Notes under the pieces: generated by a model
What the model was told of the DNA's origin: nothing
The model's database searches: none
What the model saw: only the letters and a program-made list of their open reading frames with translations
In this document: piece by piece, positions 21,577-35,400 of the stretch
How positions within the stretch are numbered: position 1 is the first letter of the stretch
Layout: every line of letters starts with the position of its first letter
Made by a program: the position numbers and the translations under genes
Source: Clusia tigrina
Lineage: Eukaryota; Arthropoda; Insecta; Diptera; Clusiidae
NCBI GenBank assembly: GCA_920105625.2
Contig: OV050030.1
Location: forward strand, 103,571,698-103,635,697
Reading direction: 5' to 3'
DNA length: 64,000 nt

Positions 21577-24500
21577 TCTAGTAAAAAGTTACAAGCATTT
21601 GAATGTTGCAAACTTTGAGAGTGTAGGACGCACGGTATAATAGTTAGGGAAATTTGAAGTTTTATCAGTGTTTTATTTTGGAGTCGAGGGTAGCATAGCT
21701 ATGAGCGATAGCTTAAATTGACAAGAGGCACGAATACTAAATTGTCCCAAAATTTCAAGGTTTTAAGACGCTCCAGTAAAAAGTTAGAAGCATTTGAATG
21801 TTGCAAACTTTGAAAGGTGTAGGACGCACCGTATAGAAGTTAGGGCCATATGAAGTTTTATCAGTGTTTGATTTGGGACTCAAGGGTAGCATAGCTATGA
21901 ACGATAGCTTAAATTGATAAGAGGCACGAGTACTTTATTGTCACAAAATTTCAAGATTTTATTAGTCTCCAGTAAAAGGTACAAGCATTTGAATGTTGCA
22001 AACTTTAATAGGTATAGCACGCACCGTATAGAAGTTCGGGCCACTTGAAGTTTTATCAGTGTTTGATTTGGGACTCAAGGGTAGCATAGCTATGAGCGAT
22101 AGCTTAAATTGACAAGAGGCTCGAGTACTATATTGTCACAAAATTTCAAGATTTTATTACGCTCCAGTAAAAAGTTACAAGCATTTAAATGTTGCAAACT
22201 TTGAAAGGTATAGGACGAACCGTATAGAAGTTCGGGCCACTTGAAGTTTTATATGTGTTTGATTTGGGACTGAAGGGTAGCATAGCTATGAGCGATAGCT
22301 TAAATTGACAAGAGGCTCGAGTACTATATTGTAACAAAATTTCAAGGTTTTAAGATGCTCCAGTAAAAAGTTACAAGCATTTGAATTTTGCAAACTTTGA
22401 AAGGTATAGGATGCACCGTATAGAAGTTCGGGGCATTTGAAGTTTTATCAGTGTTTGATTTGGGACTCAAGGGTAGCATAGCTATGAGCGATAGCTGAAA
22501 TTGACAAGAGGCTCGAGTACTTTATTGTCACAAAATGTCAAGATTTTTTTACGCTCCAGTAAAAAGTTAAAAGCATTTAAATGTTGCAAACTTGGAAAGG
22601 TATAGGACGCACCGTATAGAAGTTCGGGCCACTTGAAGTTTTATCAGTGTTTGATTTGGGACACAAGGGTAGCATAGCTATGAGCGATAGCTTAAATTGA
22701 CAAGAGGCTCGAGTACTATATTGTCACAAAATTTCAAGGTTTTAAGATGCTCCAGTAAAAAGTTACAAGCATTTGAATGTTGCAAACTTTGAAAGGTTTA
22801 GGACGCACCGTATAGAAGTTAGGGCCATTTGAAGTTTTATCAGTGTTTGATTTGGGACTGAAGGGTAGCATAGCTATGAACGATAGCTTAAATTGACAAG
22901 AGGTACGAGTATTTTATCGTCACAAAATTTCAAGATTTTATTACTCTCCAGTAAAAGGTACAAGCATTTGAATGTTGCAAACTTTGATAGGTATAGCACG
23001 CACCGTATAAAAGTTGGGGCCATTTGAAGTTTTATCAGTGTTTTATTTTGGAGTCAAGGGTAGCATAGCTATGAGCGATAGCTTAAATTGACAAGAGGCT
23101 CGAGTACTTTATTGTCACAAAATTTCAAGATTTTATTACGCTCCGGTAAAAAGTTACAAGCATTTAAATGTTACAAACTTTGATAGGTATAGGACGCACC
23201 GTATAGAAGTTCGGGCCACTTGAAGTTTTGTCAGTGTTTGATTTGGGACTCAAGGGTAGCATAGCTATGAGCGATAGCTTAAATTGACAAGAGGCTCGAG
23301 TACTATATTGTCACAAAATTTCAAGGTTTTAAGACGCTCCAATAAAAAGTTACAAGCATTTGAATGTTGCAAACTTTAAAAGGTGTAGGACGCACCGTAT
23401 AGAAGTTAGGGCCATTTGAAGTTTTATCAGTGTTTGATTTGGGACTGAAGGGTAGCATAGCCATGAACGATAGCTTAAATTGACAAGAGGCATGAGTATT
23501 TTATCGTCACAAAATTTCAAGATTTTATTACTCTCCAGTAAAAGGTACAAGCATCTGAATGTTGCAAACTTTGATAGGTATAGCACGCACCGTATAGAAG
23601 ATAGGGCCATTTGAAGTTTTATCAGTGTTTTATTTTGGAGTCAAGGGTAGCACAACTATGAGCGATTTCAAGGTTTTAAGACGCTCCAGTAAAAAGTTAC
23701 AAGCAATTGAATGTTGCAAACTTTCAAAGGTGTAGGACGCACCGTATAGAGTTTAGTGCCATTTGAAGATTTAGCAGTGTTTGATTTCGGACTCAAGGGT
23801 AGCATAGCTATGAGCGATAGCTTAAATTGATAAGAGGCACGAGTACTTCATTGTCACAAAAATGCAAGATTTTATTACGCTCTAGTAAAAAGTTACAAGC
23901 ATTTGAATGTTGCAAACTTTGAGAGTGTAGGACGCACCGTATAATAGTTAAGGCCATTTGAAGTTTTATCAGTGTTTGATTTGGGACTCAAGGGTAGCAT
24001 AGCTATGAGCGATAACTTTAATTGACAAGAGGCTCGAGTACTTTATTGTCTCAAAATATCAAGATTTTATGGCGCTCCAATAAAAGTTTACAAACATAAG
24101 ATTGTTGCAAACTTTGATAGGTATAGGGCGCACCGTATATCAAGTTATAACGCACCGTATAGAAGTTTGGGCCATTTGAAGTTTTATCAGTGTTTTATTT
24201 TGGAGTGAAGGGTAGCATAGCTATTAGCGATCGCTTAAATTGACAAGAGGCTCGAGTACTTTATTGTCACAAAATTTCAAGAATTTATTACGCTCCAGTA
24301 AAAAGTTACAAGCATTTAAATGTTGCAAACTTTGAAAGGTTTAGGACGCACCGTATAGAAGTTAGGGCCATTTGAAGTCTTATCAGTGTTTGATTTGGGA
24401 CTGAAGGGTAGCATAGCTATGAACGATAGCTTAAATTGACAAGAGGCACGAGTATTTTATCGTCACAAAATTTCAAGATTTTATTACTCTCCAGTAAAAG

Positions 24501-25202
24501 GTACAAGCATTTGAATGTTGCAAACTTTGATTGGTATAGCACGCACCGTATAGAAGTTAGGGCCATTTGAAGTTTTATCAGTGTTTTATTTTGGAGTCAA
24601 GGGTAGCATAGCTATGAGCGATAGCTTAAATTGACAAGAGGCTCGAGTACTTTATAGTCACAAAATTTCAAGATTTTATTACGCACCGGTAAAAAGTTAC
24701 AAGCATTTAAATGTTGCAAACTTTGATAGGTATAGGACGCCCCGTATAGAAGTTCGGGCTACTTGAAGTTTTATCAGTGTTTGATTTGGGACTGAAGGGT
24801 AGCATAGCTATGAGCGATAGCTTAAATTGACAAGAGGCTCGAGTACTATATTGTCACAAAATTTCAAGGTTTTAAGACGCTCCAGTAAAAAGTTAGAAGA
24901 ATTTGAATGTTGCAAACTTTGAAAGGTGTAGGACGCACCGTATAGAAGTTAGGGCCATTTGAAGTTTTATCAGTGTTTGATTTGGGACTGAAGGGTAGCA
25001 TAGCTATGAACGATAGCTTAAATTGACAAGAGGCACGAGTATTTTATCGTCACAAAATTTCAAGATTTTATTACTCTCCAGTAAAAGGTACAAGCATTTG
25101 AATGTTGCAAACTTTGATAGGTATAGCACGCACCGTATAGAAGTTAGGGCCATTTGAAGTTTTATCAGTGTTTTATTTTGGAGTCAAGGGTAGCACACCT
25201 AT

Positions 25203-25950
25203 GAGCGATTCCAAGGTTTTAAGACGCTCCAGTAAAAGTTACAAGCATTTGAATGTTGCAAACTTTGAAAGGTTTAGGACGCCCCGTATAGAAGTTCGGG
25301 CCACTTGAAGTTTTATCAGTGTTTGATTTGGGACTGAAGGGTAGCATAGCTATGAACGATAGCTTAAATTGACAAGAGGCACGAGTATTTTATCGTCAAA
25401 AATTTAAAGATTTTATTACTCTCCAGTAAAAGGTACAAGCATTTGAATGTTGCAAACTTTGATAGGTATAGCACGCACCGTATAGAAGTTAGGGCCATTT
25501 GAAGTTTTATCAGTGTTTTATTTTGGAGTCAAGGGTAGCACAACTATGAGCGCTTTCAAGGTTTTAAGACGCTCCAGTAAAAAGTTACAAGCATTTGAAT
25601 GTTGCAAACTTTGAAAGGTTTAGGACGCACCGTATAGAAGTTAGGGCCATTTGAAGTTTTATCAGTGTTTGATTTGGGACTGAAGGGAAGCATAGCTATG
25701 AACGATAGCTTAAATTGACAAGAGGCACGAGTATTTTATCGTCACAAAATTTCAAGATTTTATTACTCTCCAGTAAAAGGTACAAGCATTTGAATGTTGC
25801 AAACTTTGATAGGTATAGCACGCACCGTATAGAAGTTAGGGTCATTTGAAGTTTTATCAGTGTTTTATTTTGGAGTCTAGGGTAGCACAACTATGAGCGA
25901 TTTCAAGGTTTTAAGACGCTCCAGTAAAAAGTTACAAGCAATTGAATGTT
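25203..25950 (-). repeat. 347-bp higher-order dimer, first cluster
   Basis: The deletion junction (GAGCGATTTCAAGG or a one-base variant) occurs at 25203, 25549 and 25896, spacings of 346 and 347 bp. Each unit is one full monomer plus one monomer lacking about 45 bp. A single copy of the same junction is at 23661. Confidence 0.88.
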
Positions 25951-28810
25951 GCAAACTTTCAAAGGTGTAGGACGCACCGTATAGAGTTTAGGGCCATTTG
26001 AAGATTTAACAGTGTTTGATTTGAGACTCAAGGGTAGAATAGCTATGAGCGATAGATTAAATTGACAAGAGGCTTGAGTACTTTATTGTCACAAAATTTC
26101 AAGATTTTATTACGCTCCGGTAAAAAGTTTCAAGTATTTAAATGTTGCAAACTTTGATAGGTGTAGGACGCACCGTATAGAAGTTAGGGCCATTTGAAGT
26201 TTTATCAGTGTTTGAGTTGGGACTCAAGGGTAGCAGAGCTATGAGCGATAGCTTAAATTGATAAGAGGCACTAGTACTTTATTGTCACAAAGTTGCAAGA
26301 TTTTTTGACGCTCCAGTAAAAAGTTACAAGCATTTGAATGTTGCAAACTTTGAGAGTGTAGGACGCACCGTATAATAGTTAGGGTCATTTGAAGTTTTAT
26401 CAGTGTTTGATTTGGGACTCAAGGGTAGCATAGCTATGAGCGATAACTTTAATTGACAAGAGGCTCGAGTACTTTATTGTTTCAAAATATCAAGATTTTA
26501 TGGCGCTCCAATAAAAGTTTACAAACATAAGAGTGTTGCAAACTTTGATAGGTATAGGGCGCACCGTATATCAAGTTATAACGCACCGTATAGAAGTTTG
26601 AGCCATTTGAAGTTTTATCAGTGTTTTATTTTGGAGTGAAGGGTAGCATAGCTATGAGCGATAGCTTAAATTGACAAGAGGCTCGAGTACTTTATTGTCA
26701 CAAAGTTTCAAGAATTTATTACGCTCCAGTAAAAAGTTACAAGCATTTAAATGTTGCAAACTTTGATAGGTGTAGGACGCACCGTATAGAAGTTCGGGCC
26801 ATTTGAAGTTTTATCAGTGTTTGATTTGGGACTCAAGGGTAGCATAGCTATGAACGATAACTTAAATTGACCAGAGGCACGAGTACTTTATTGTCACAAA
26901 ATTTCAAGATTTTATTACTCTCCAGTAAAAGGTACAAGCATTTGAATGTTGCAAACTTTGATAGGTATAGCACGCACCGTATAGAAGCTAGGGGCATTTG
27001 AAGTTTTATCAGTGTTTTATTTTGGAGTCAAGGGTAGCATAGCTATGAGCGATAGCTTAAATTGACAAGAGGCACGAGTACTATATTGTCCCAAAATTTC
27101 AAGGTTTTAAGACGCTCCAGTAAAAAGTTACAAGCATTTAAATGTTGCAAACTTGGCTAGGTGTAGGACGCACCGTATAGAAGTTAGGGCCATTTGAAGT
27201 TTTATCAGTGTTTGAGTTGGGACTCAAGGGTAGCAGAGCTATGAGCGATAGCTTAAATTGATAAGAGGCACTAGTACTTTATTGTCACAAAGTTGCAAGA
27301 TTTTTTGACGCTCCAGTAAAAAGTTACAAGCATTTGAATGTTGCAAAGTTTGATAGGTATAGGACGCACCGTATAGTAGTTAGGGCCATTTGAAGTTTTA
27401 TCAGTGTTTGATTTGGGACCCAAGGGCAGCATAGCTTTGAGCGATAACTTTAATTGACAAGAGGCTCGAGTGCTTTATTGTCTCAAAATTTCAAGATTTT
27501 ATGGCGCTCCAGTAAAAAGTTACAAGTACTTTAATGTTCCAAACTTTGAAAGGTATAGCACGCACCGTATAGAAGTTAGGGCCATTTGAAGTTTTATCAA
27601 TGTTTTTTCTTTTGGAGTCAAGGGTTGCATAGCTATGAGCGATAGCTTAAATTGACAAGAGGCTCGAGTACTTTATTGTCACAAAATTTCAAGATTTTAT
27701 TACGCTCCAGTAAAAAGTTACAAGCATTTAAATGTTGCAAACTTTGAAAGGTATAGGACGCACCGTATTGAAGTTCGGGCCACTTGAAGTTTTATCAGTG
27801 TTTGATTTGGGACTCAAGGGTAGCATAGCTATGAACGGTAGCTTAAATTGACAAGAGGCTCGAGTACTATATTGTCACAAAATTTCAAGGTTTTAAGATG
27901 CTCCAGTAAAAAGTTACAAGCATTTGAATGTTGCAAACTTTGAAAGGTTTAGGACGCACCGTATAGAAGTTAGGGCCATTTGAAGTCTTATCAGTGTTTG
28001 ATTTGGGACTGAAGGGTAGCATAGCTATGAACGATAGCTTAAATTGACAAGAGGCACGAGTATTTTATCGTCACAAAATTTCAAGATTTTATTACTCTCC
28101 AGTAAAAGGTACAAGCATTTGAATGTTGCAAACTTTGATTGGTATAGCACGCACCGTATAGAAGTTAGGGCCATTTGAAGTTTTATCAGTGTTTTATTTT
28201 GGAGTTAAGGGTAGCATAGCTATGAGCGATAGCTTAAATTGACTAGAGGCTCGAGTACTTTATAGTCACAAAATTTCAAGATTTTATTACGCTCCGGTAA
28301 AAAGTTACAAGCATTTAAATGTTGCAAACTTTGATAGGTATAGGACGCCCCGTATAGAAGTTCGGGACACTTGAAGTTTTAGCAGTGTTTGATTTGGGCT
28401 CAAGGGTAGCATAGCTATGAGCGATAGCTTAAATTGACAAGAGGCTCGAGTACTATATTGTCACAAAATTTCAAGGTTTTAAGACGCTCCAGTAAAAAGT
28501 TACACGAATTTGAATGTTGCAAACTTTGAAAGGTGTAGGACGCACCGTATAGAAGTTAGGGCCATTTGAAGTTTTATCAGTGTTTGATTTGGGACTGAAG
28601 GGTAGCATAGCTATGAACGATAGCTTAAATTGACAAGAGGCACGAGTATTTTATCGTCACAAAATTTCAAGATTTTATTACTCTCCAGTAAAAGGTACAA
28701 ACATTTGAATGTTGCAAACCTTGATAGGTATAGCACGCACCGTATAGAAGTTAGGGCCATTTGAAGTTTTATCAGTGTTTTATTTTGGAGTCAAGGGTAG
28801 CACAACTATG

Positions 28811-30893
28811 AGCGATTTCAAGGTTTTAAGACGCTCCAGTAAAAAGTTACAAGCATTTGAATGTTGCAAACTTTGAAAGGTTTAGGACGCACCGTATAGA
28901 AGTTAGGGCCATTTGAAGTTTTATCAGTGTTTGATTTGGGACTGAAGGGTAGCATAGCTATGAACGATAGCTTAAATTGACAAGAGGCACGAGTATTTTA
29001 TCGTCACAAAATTTCAAGATTTTATTACTCTCCAGTAAAAGGTACAAGCATTTGAATGTTGCAAACTTTGATTGGTATAGCACGAACTGTATAGAAGTTA
29101 GGGCCATTTGAAGTTTTATCAGTGTTTTATTTTGGAGTCAAGGGTAGCACAACTATGAGCGATTTCAAGGTTTTAAGACGCTCAAGTAAAAAGTTACAAG
29201 CATTTGAATGTTGCAAACTTTGAAAGGTTTAGGACGCCCCGTATAGAAGTTCGGGCCACTTGAAGTTTTATCAGTGTTTGATTTGCTACTGAAGGGTAGC
29301 ATAGCTATGAACGATAGCTTAAATTGACAAGAGGCACGAGTATTTTATCGTCACAAAATTTAAAGATTTTATTACTCTCCAGTAAAAGGTACAAGCATTT
29401 GAATGTTGCAAACTTTGATAGGTATAGCACGCACCGTATAGAAGTTAGGGCCATTTGAAGTTTTATCAGTGTTTTATTTTGGAGTCAAGGGGAGCACAAC
29501 TATGAGCGATTTCAAGGTTTTAAGACGCTCCAGTAAAAAGTTACAAGCATTTGAATGTTGCAAACTTTGAAAGGTGTAGGACGCACCGTATAGAAGTTAG
29601 GGCCATTTGAAGTTTTATCAGTGTTTGATTTGGGACTGAAGGGTAGCATAGCTATGAACGATAGCTTAAATTGACAAGAGGCACGAGTATTTTATCGTCA
29701 CAAAATTTCAAGATTTTATTACTCTCCAGTAAAAGGTACAAGCATTTGAATGTTGCAAACTTTGATAAGTATAGCACGCACCGTATAGAAGTTAGGGCCA
29801 ATTGAAGTTTTATCAGTGTTTTATTTTGGAGTCAAGGGTAGCACAACTATGAGCGATTTCAAGGTTTTAAGACGCTCCAGTAAAAAGTTACAAGCATTTG
29901 AATGTTGCAAACTTTGAAAGGATTAGGACGCACCGTATAGAAGTTAGGGCCATTTGAAGTTTTATCAGTGGTTGATTTGGGACTGAAGGGTAGCATAGCT
30001 ATGAACGATAGCTTAAATTGACAAGAGGCACGAGTATTTTATCGTCACAAAATTTCAAGATTTTATTACTCTCCAGTAAAAGGTAAAAGCATTTGAATGT
30101 TGCAAACTTTGATAGGTATAGCACGCACCGTATAGAAGTTAGGGCCATTTGAAGTTTTATCAGTGTTTTATTTTGGAGTCAAGGGTAGCACAACTATGAG
30201 CGATTTCAAGGTTTTAAGACGCTCCAGTAAAAAGTTACAAGCATTTGAATTTTGCAAACTTTGAAAGGTTTAGGACGCACCGTATAGAAGTTAGGGCCAT
30301 TTGAAGTTTTATCAGTGTTTGATTTGGGACTGAAGGGTAGCATAGCTATGAACGATAGCTTAAATTGACAAGAGGCACGAGTATTTTATCGTCACAAAAT
30401 TTCCAGATTTTATTACTCTCCAGTAAAAGGTACAAGCATTTGAATGTTGCAAACTTTGATTGGTATAGCACGCACCATATAGAAGTTAGGGCCATTTGAA
30501 GTTTTATCACTGTTTTATTTTGGAGTCAAGGGTAGCACAACTATGAGCGATTTCAAGGTTTTAAGACGCTCCAGTAAAAAGTTACAAGCATTTGAATGTT
30601 GCAAACTTTGAAAGGTTTCGGACGCACCGTATAGAAGTTAGGGCCATTTGAAGTCTTATCAGTGTTCGATTTGGGACTGAAGGGTAGCATAGCTATAAAC
30701 GATAGCTTAAATTGACAAGAGGCACGAGTATTTTATCGTCACAAAATTTCAAGATTTTATTACTCTCCAGTAAAAGGTACAAGCATTTGAATGTTGCAAA
30801 CTTTGATTGGTATAGCACGCACCGTATAGAAGTTAGGGCCATTTGAAGTTTTATCAGTGTTTTATTTTGGAGTCAAGGGTAGCATAGCTATGA
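28811..30893 (-). repeat. 347-bp higher-order dimer, main cluster of six
   Basis: The junction AGCGATTTCAAGG is at 28811, 29158, 29505, 29852, 30199 and 30546, exactly 347 bp apart each time. The short monomer has lost the segment from TAGCTTAAATTGAC to the start of the TTTCAAGG motif, about 45 bp. The near-perfect spacing and high similarity point to recent unequal exchange. Confidence 0.92.
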
Positions 30894-33800
30894 GCGATAG
30901 CTTAAATTGACAAGAGGCTCGAGTACTTTATAGTCACAAAAATTCAAGATTTTATTACGCTCCGGTAAAAAGTTACAAGCATTAAATGTTGCAAACTTTG
31001 ATAGGTATAGGACGCCCCGTATAGAAGTTCGGGCCACTTGAAGTTTTATCAGTGTTTGATTTGGGACTCAAGGGTAGCATAGCTATGAGCGATAGCTTAA
31101 ATTGACAAGAGGCTCGAGTACTATATTGTCACAAAATTTCAAGGTTTTAAGCCGCTCCAGTAAAAAGTTACAAGCATTTGAATGTTGCAAACTTTGAAAG
31201 GTGTAGGACGCACCGTATAGAAGTTAGGGCCATTTGAAGTTTTATCAGTGTTTGATTTGGGACTGAAGGGTAGCATAGCTATAAGCGATAGCTTAAATTG
31301 ACAAGAGGCTTGAGTACTTTATTGTCACAAAATTTCAAGATTTTATTACGCTCCGGTAAAAATTTTCAAGTATTTAAATGTTGCAAACTTTGATAAGTGT
31401 AGGACGCACCGTATAGATGTTAGGGCCATTTGAAGTTTTATCCGTGTTTAATTTGGGACTCAAGGGTAGCATAGCTATGAGCGATAGCTTAAATTGATAA
31501 GAGGCACGAGTACTACATTGTCACAAAATTGCAAGATTTTATTACGCTCTAGTAAAAAGTTACAAGCATTTAAATGTAGCAAACTTTGAGAGTGTAGGAC
31601 GCACCGTATAATAGTTAGGGCCATTTGAAGTTTTATCAGTGTTTGATTTGGGACTGAAGGGTAGCATAGCTATGAGCGATAAATTTAATTGACAAGAGGC
31701 TCGAGTACTTTATTGTCTCAAAATATCAAGATTTTATGGCGCTCCAATAAAAGTTTACAAACATTAGATTGTTGCAAACTTTGATAGGTATAGGGCGCAC
31801 CGTATATCAAGTTAGGACGCACCGTATAGAAGTTTGGGCCATTTGAAGTTTTATCAGTGTTTTATTTTGGAGTGAAGGGTAGCATAGCTATGAGCGATAG
31901 CTTAAATTGACAAGAGGCTCGAGTACTTTATTGTCACAAAATTTCAAGAATTTATTACGCTTCAGTAAAAAGTTATAAGTATTTAAATGTTGCAAACTTT
32001 GATAGGTGTAGGACGCACCGTATAGAAGTTCGGGCCATTTGAAGTTTTATCAGTGTTTGATTTGGGACTCAAGGGTAGCATAGCTATGAACGATAACTTA
32101 AATTGACAAGAGGCACGAGTACTTTATTGTCCCAAAATTTCAACATTTTATTACTCTCCAGTAAAAGGTACCAGCATTTGAATGTTGCAAACTTGGATAG
32201 GTATAGCAAGCACCGTATAGAAGCTAGGGGCATTTGAAGTTTTATCAGTGTTTTATTTTGGAGTCAAGGGTAGCATAGCTATGAGCGATAGCTTAAATTG
32301 ACAAGAGGCACGAGTACTATATTGTCCCAAAATTTCAAGGTTTTAAGACGCTCCAGTAAAAACTTACAAGCATTTGAATGTTGAAAACTTTGAAAGGTGT
32401 AGGACGCACCGTATAGAAGTTAGGGCCATTTGAAGTTTGATCAGTGTTTGATTTGGGACACAAGGGTAGCATAGATATGATCGATAGCTTAAATTGACAA
32501 GAGGCACGAGTACTTTATTGTCACAAAATTTCAAGATTTTATTACTATCCAGTAAAAGGTGCAAGCATTTGAATGTTTCAAACTTTGATAGGTATAGCAC
32601 GCACCGTATAGAAGTTAGGGCCATTTAAAGTTTTATCAGTATTTATTTTGGAGTCAAGGGTAGCATAGCTATGAGCGATAGCTTAAATTGAGAAGAGACT
32701 CGAGTATTTTATTGTCACAAAATTTCAAGATTTTATTACTCTCCAGTAAAATGTACAAGCATTTGAATGTTGCAAATTTTGATAGGTATAGCACGCACCG
32801 TATAGAAGTTAGGGCCATTTGAAGATTTATCAGTGTTTTATTTTGGAGTCAAGGGTAGCATAGCTATGAGCGATAGTTTAAATTGATAAAAGACGCGAGT
32901 ACTATATTGTCACAAAATTTCAAGCTTTTAAGACGCTCCAGTAAAAAGTTACAAGCATTTGAATGTTGCAAACTTTGAAAGGTGTAGTATGCACCGTATA
33001 GAAGTTAGGGCCATTTGAAGTTTTATCAGTGTTTGAGTTGGGACTCAAGGGTAGCATAGCTATGAGCGATAGCTTAAATTGATAAGAGGCACGAGTACTT
33101 TATTGTCACAAAATTTCAAGATTTTATGACGCTCCAGAGAATGTTACAAGCATTTGGTTGTTGCAAATTTTGATAGGTATAGGACGCACAGTATAGAGAT
33201 TAGGGCCATTTGAAGTTTTATCAGTGTTTGATTGGGGACTCAAGGGTAGCATAGCTATGAGCGATAATTTTATTTGACAAGAGGCTCGAGTATTTTATTG
33301 TCACAAAATTTCAAGATTTTGTTACGCTCCAGTAAAAAGTTACAAGCATTTGAATGTTGCAAACTTTGAAAGGTGTAGGACGCATCGTATAGAAGTTAGG
33401 GCCATTTGAAGTTTTATCAGTGTTTGATTTGGGACTCAAGGGTAGCATAGCTCTGAGCGATAACTTAAATTGATAAGAGACACGACTACTTTATTGTCCC
33501 AACATTTCAAGGTTTTATGGCGCTACAAAGTTAAAAGCATTTGAATGTTGCAAACTTTGATAAGTGTAGGACACACCGTATTGAAGTCAGGGCCATTTAA
33601 TCAGTGTTTTATTTTGGAGTCAAGGGTAGCATAGCTATGAGCGATAGCTTAAATTGACAAGAGGCTCGAGTACTTTATTGTCACAAAATTTCCAGATTTT
33701 ATTACGCTCCGGTAAAAAATTACAAGCATTTAAATGTTGCAAACTTTGATAGGTGTAGGACGCACCGTATTATCAGTGTTTTATTTTGGAGTCAAGGGTA

Positions 33801-34619
33801 GCATAGCTATGAGCATAGCTATGAGCGACGCCATTTGAAGTTTTATCATTGTTTGATTTGGGACTCCAAGGTAGCATAGCTATGAGCGATAGTTTAAATT
33901 GATAAGAGACACGAGTACTATATTGTCACAAAATTTCAAGCTTTTAAGAAGCTCCAGTAAAAAGTTACAGCATTCGAATGTTGCAAACTTTGAAAGGTGT
34001 AGGACGCACCGTATAGAAGTTAGGGCCATTTGAAGTCTTATCAGTGTTTGATTTGGGACTCAAGGGTAGCATAACTATGAGCGATAGCTTAAATTGATAA
34101 GAGGCACGAGTACTTTTTTGTCACAAAATTTCAAGATTTTATGACGCTCCAGAGAATGTTACAAGCATTTGATTGTTGCAAATTTTGATAGGTATAGGAC
34201 GCACAGTATAGAGATTAGGTCCATTTGAAGTTTTATCAGTGTTTGATTGGGGACTCAAGGGTAGCATAGCTATGAGCGATAATTTTAATTGACCAGAGGC
34301 TCGAGTATTTTATTGTCACAAAATTTCAAGAATTTGCTACGCTCCAGTAAAAAGTTACAAGCATTTGAATGTTGCAAACTTTGAAAGGTGTAGGACGCAT
34401 CGTATAGAAGTTAGCGCCATTTGAAGTTTTATCAGTGTTTGATTTGGGACGCAAGGGTAGCATAACTATGAGCGATAGCTTAAATTCATAAGAGACACGA
34501 GTACTTTATTGTCCCAAAATTTCAAGGCTTTATGGCGCTACAAAGTTAAAAGCATTTGAATGTTGCAAACTTTGATAGGTGTAGGACACACCGTATTGAA
34601 ATCAGGGCCATTTAGTCAG

Positions 34620-35400
34620 TGTTTTATTTTGGAGTCTAGGGTAGGATAGCTATGAGCGATAGCTTAAATTGACAAGAGGCTCGAGTTCTTTATTGTCCCA
34701 AAATTTCAAGGTTTTAAGACGCTCCAGTAAAAACTTACAAGCATTTGAATGTTGCAAACTTTGAAAGGTGTAGGACGCACCGTATAGAAGTTAGGGCCAT
34801 TTGAAGTTTGATCAGTGTTTGATTTGGGACACAAGGGTAGCATAGATATGATCGATAGCTTAAATTGACAAGAGGCACGAGTACTTTATTGTCACAAAAT
34901 TTCAAGATTTTATTACTATCCAGTAAAAGGTGCAAGCATTTGAATGTTTCAAACTTTGATAGGTATAGCACGCACCGTATAGAAGTTAGGGCCATTTGAA
35001 GTTTTCTCAGTATTTATTTTGGAGTCAAGGGTAGCATAGCTATGAGCGATAGCTTAAATTGACAAGAGGCTCGAGTTCTTTATTGTCCCAAAATTTCAAG
35101 GTTTTGAGACGCTCCAGTAAAAACTTACAAGCATTTGAATGTTGCAAACTTTGAAAGGTGTAGGACGCGCCGTATAGAAGTTAGGGCCATTTGAAGTTTG
35201 ATCAGTGTTTGATTTGGGACACAAGGGTAGCATAGATATGATCGATAGCTTAAATTGACAAGAGGCACGAGTACTTTATTGTCACAAAATTTCAAGATTT
35301 TATTACTATCCAGTAAAAGGTGCAAGCATTTGAATGTTTCAAACTTTGATAGGTATAGCACGCACCGTATAGAAGTTAGGGCCATTTGAAGTTTTCTCAG
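34620..35400 (-). repeat. 390-bp two-monomer tandem duplication
   Basis: The segment near 34735-34995 is repeated at 35125-35385 with almost no changes. Shared oddities are AGATATGATCGATAGC, TTACTATCCAGTAAAAGGTG and GAATGTTTCAAAC. A third, more diverged relative of one part is at 32364-32624. Confidence 0.88.

Noticed and set aside
9960..31860. A single perfect mirror of the whole forward array in the reverse array.
   Set aside because: The distances do not fit one centre: the doubled-GCACCGTATA variant pairs with several positions, and LINE-A copy 3 has no inverted partner.
23350..35385. Repeated 64-86 codon minus-strand frames with similar proteins, e.g. at 23350, 25696, 32364, 34735 and 35125.
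   Set aside because: They are satellite monomers that happen to lack stops across two units. The monomer length is not a multiple of three in most units, starts are arbitrary and there is no codon-level conservation.
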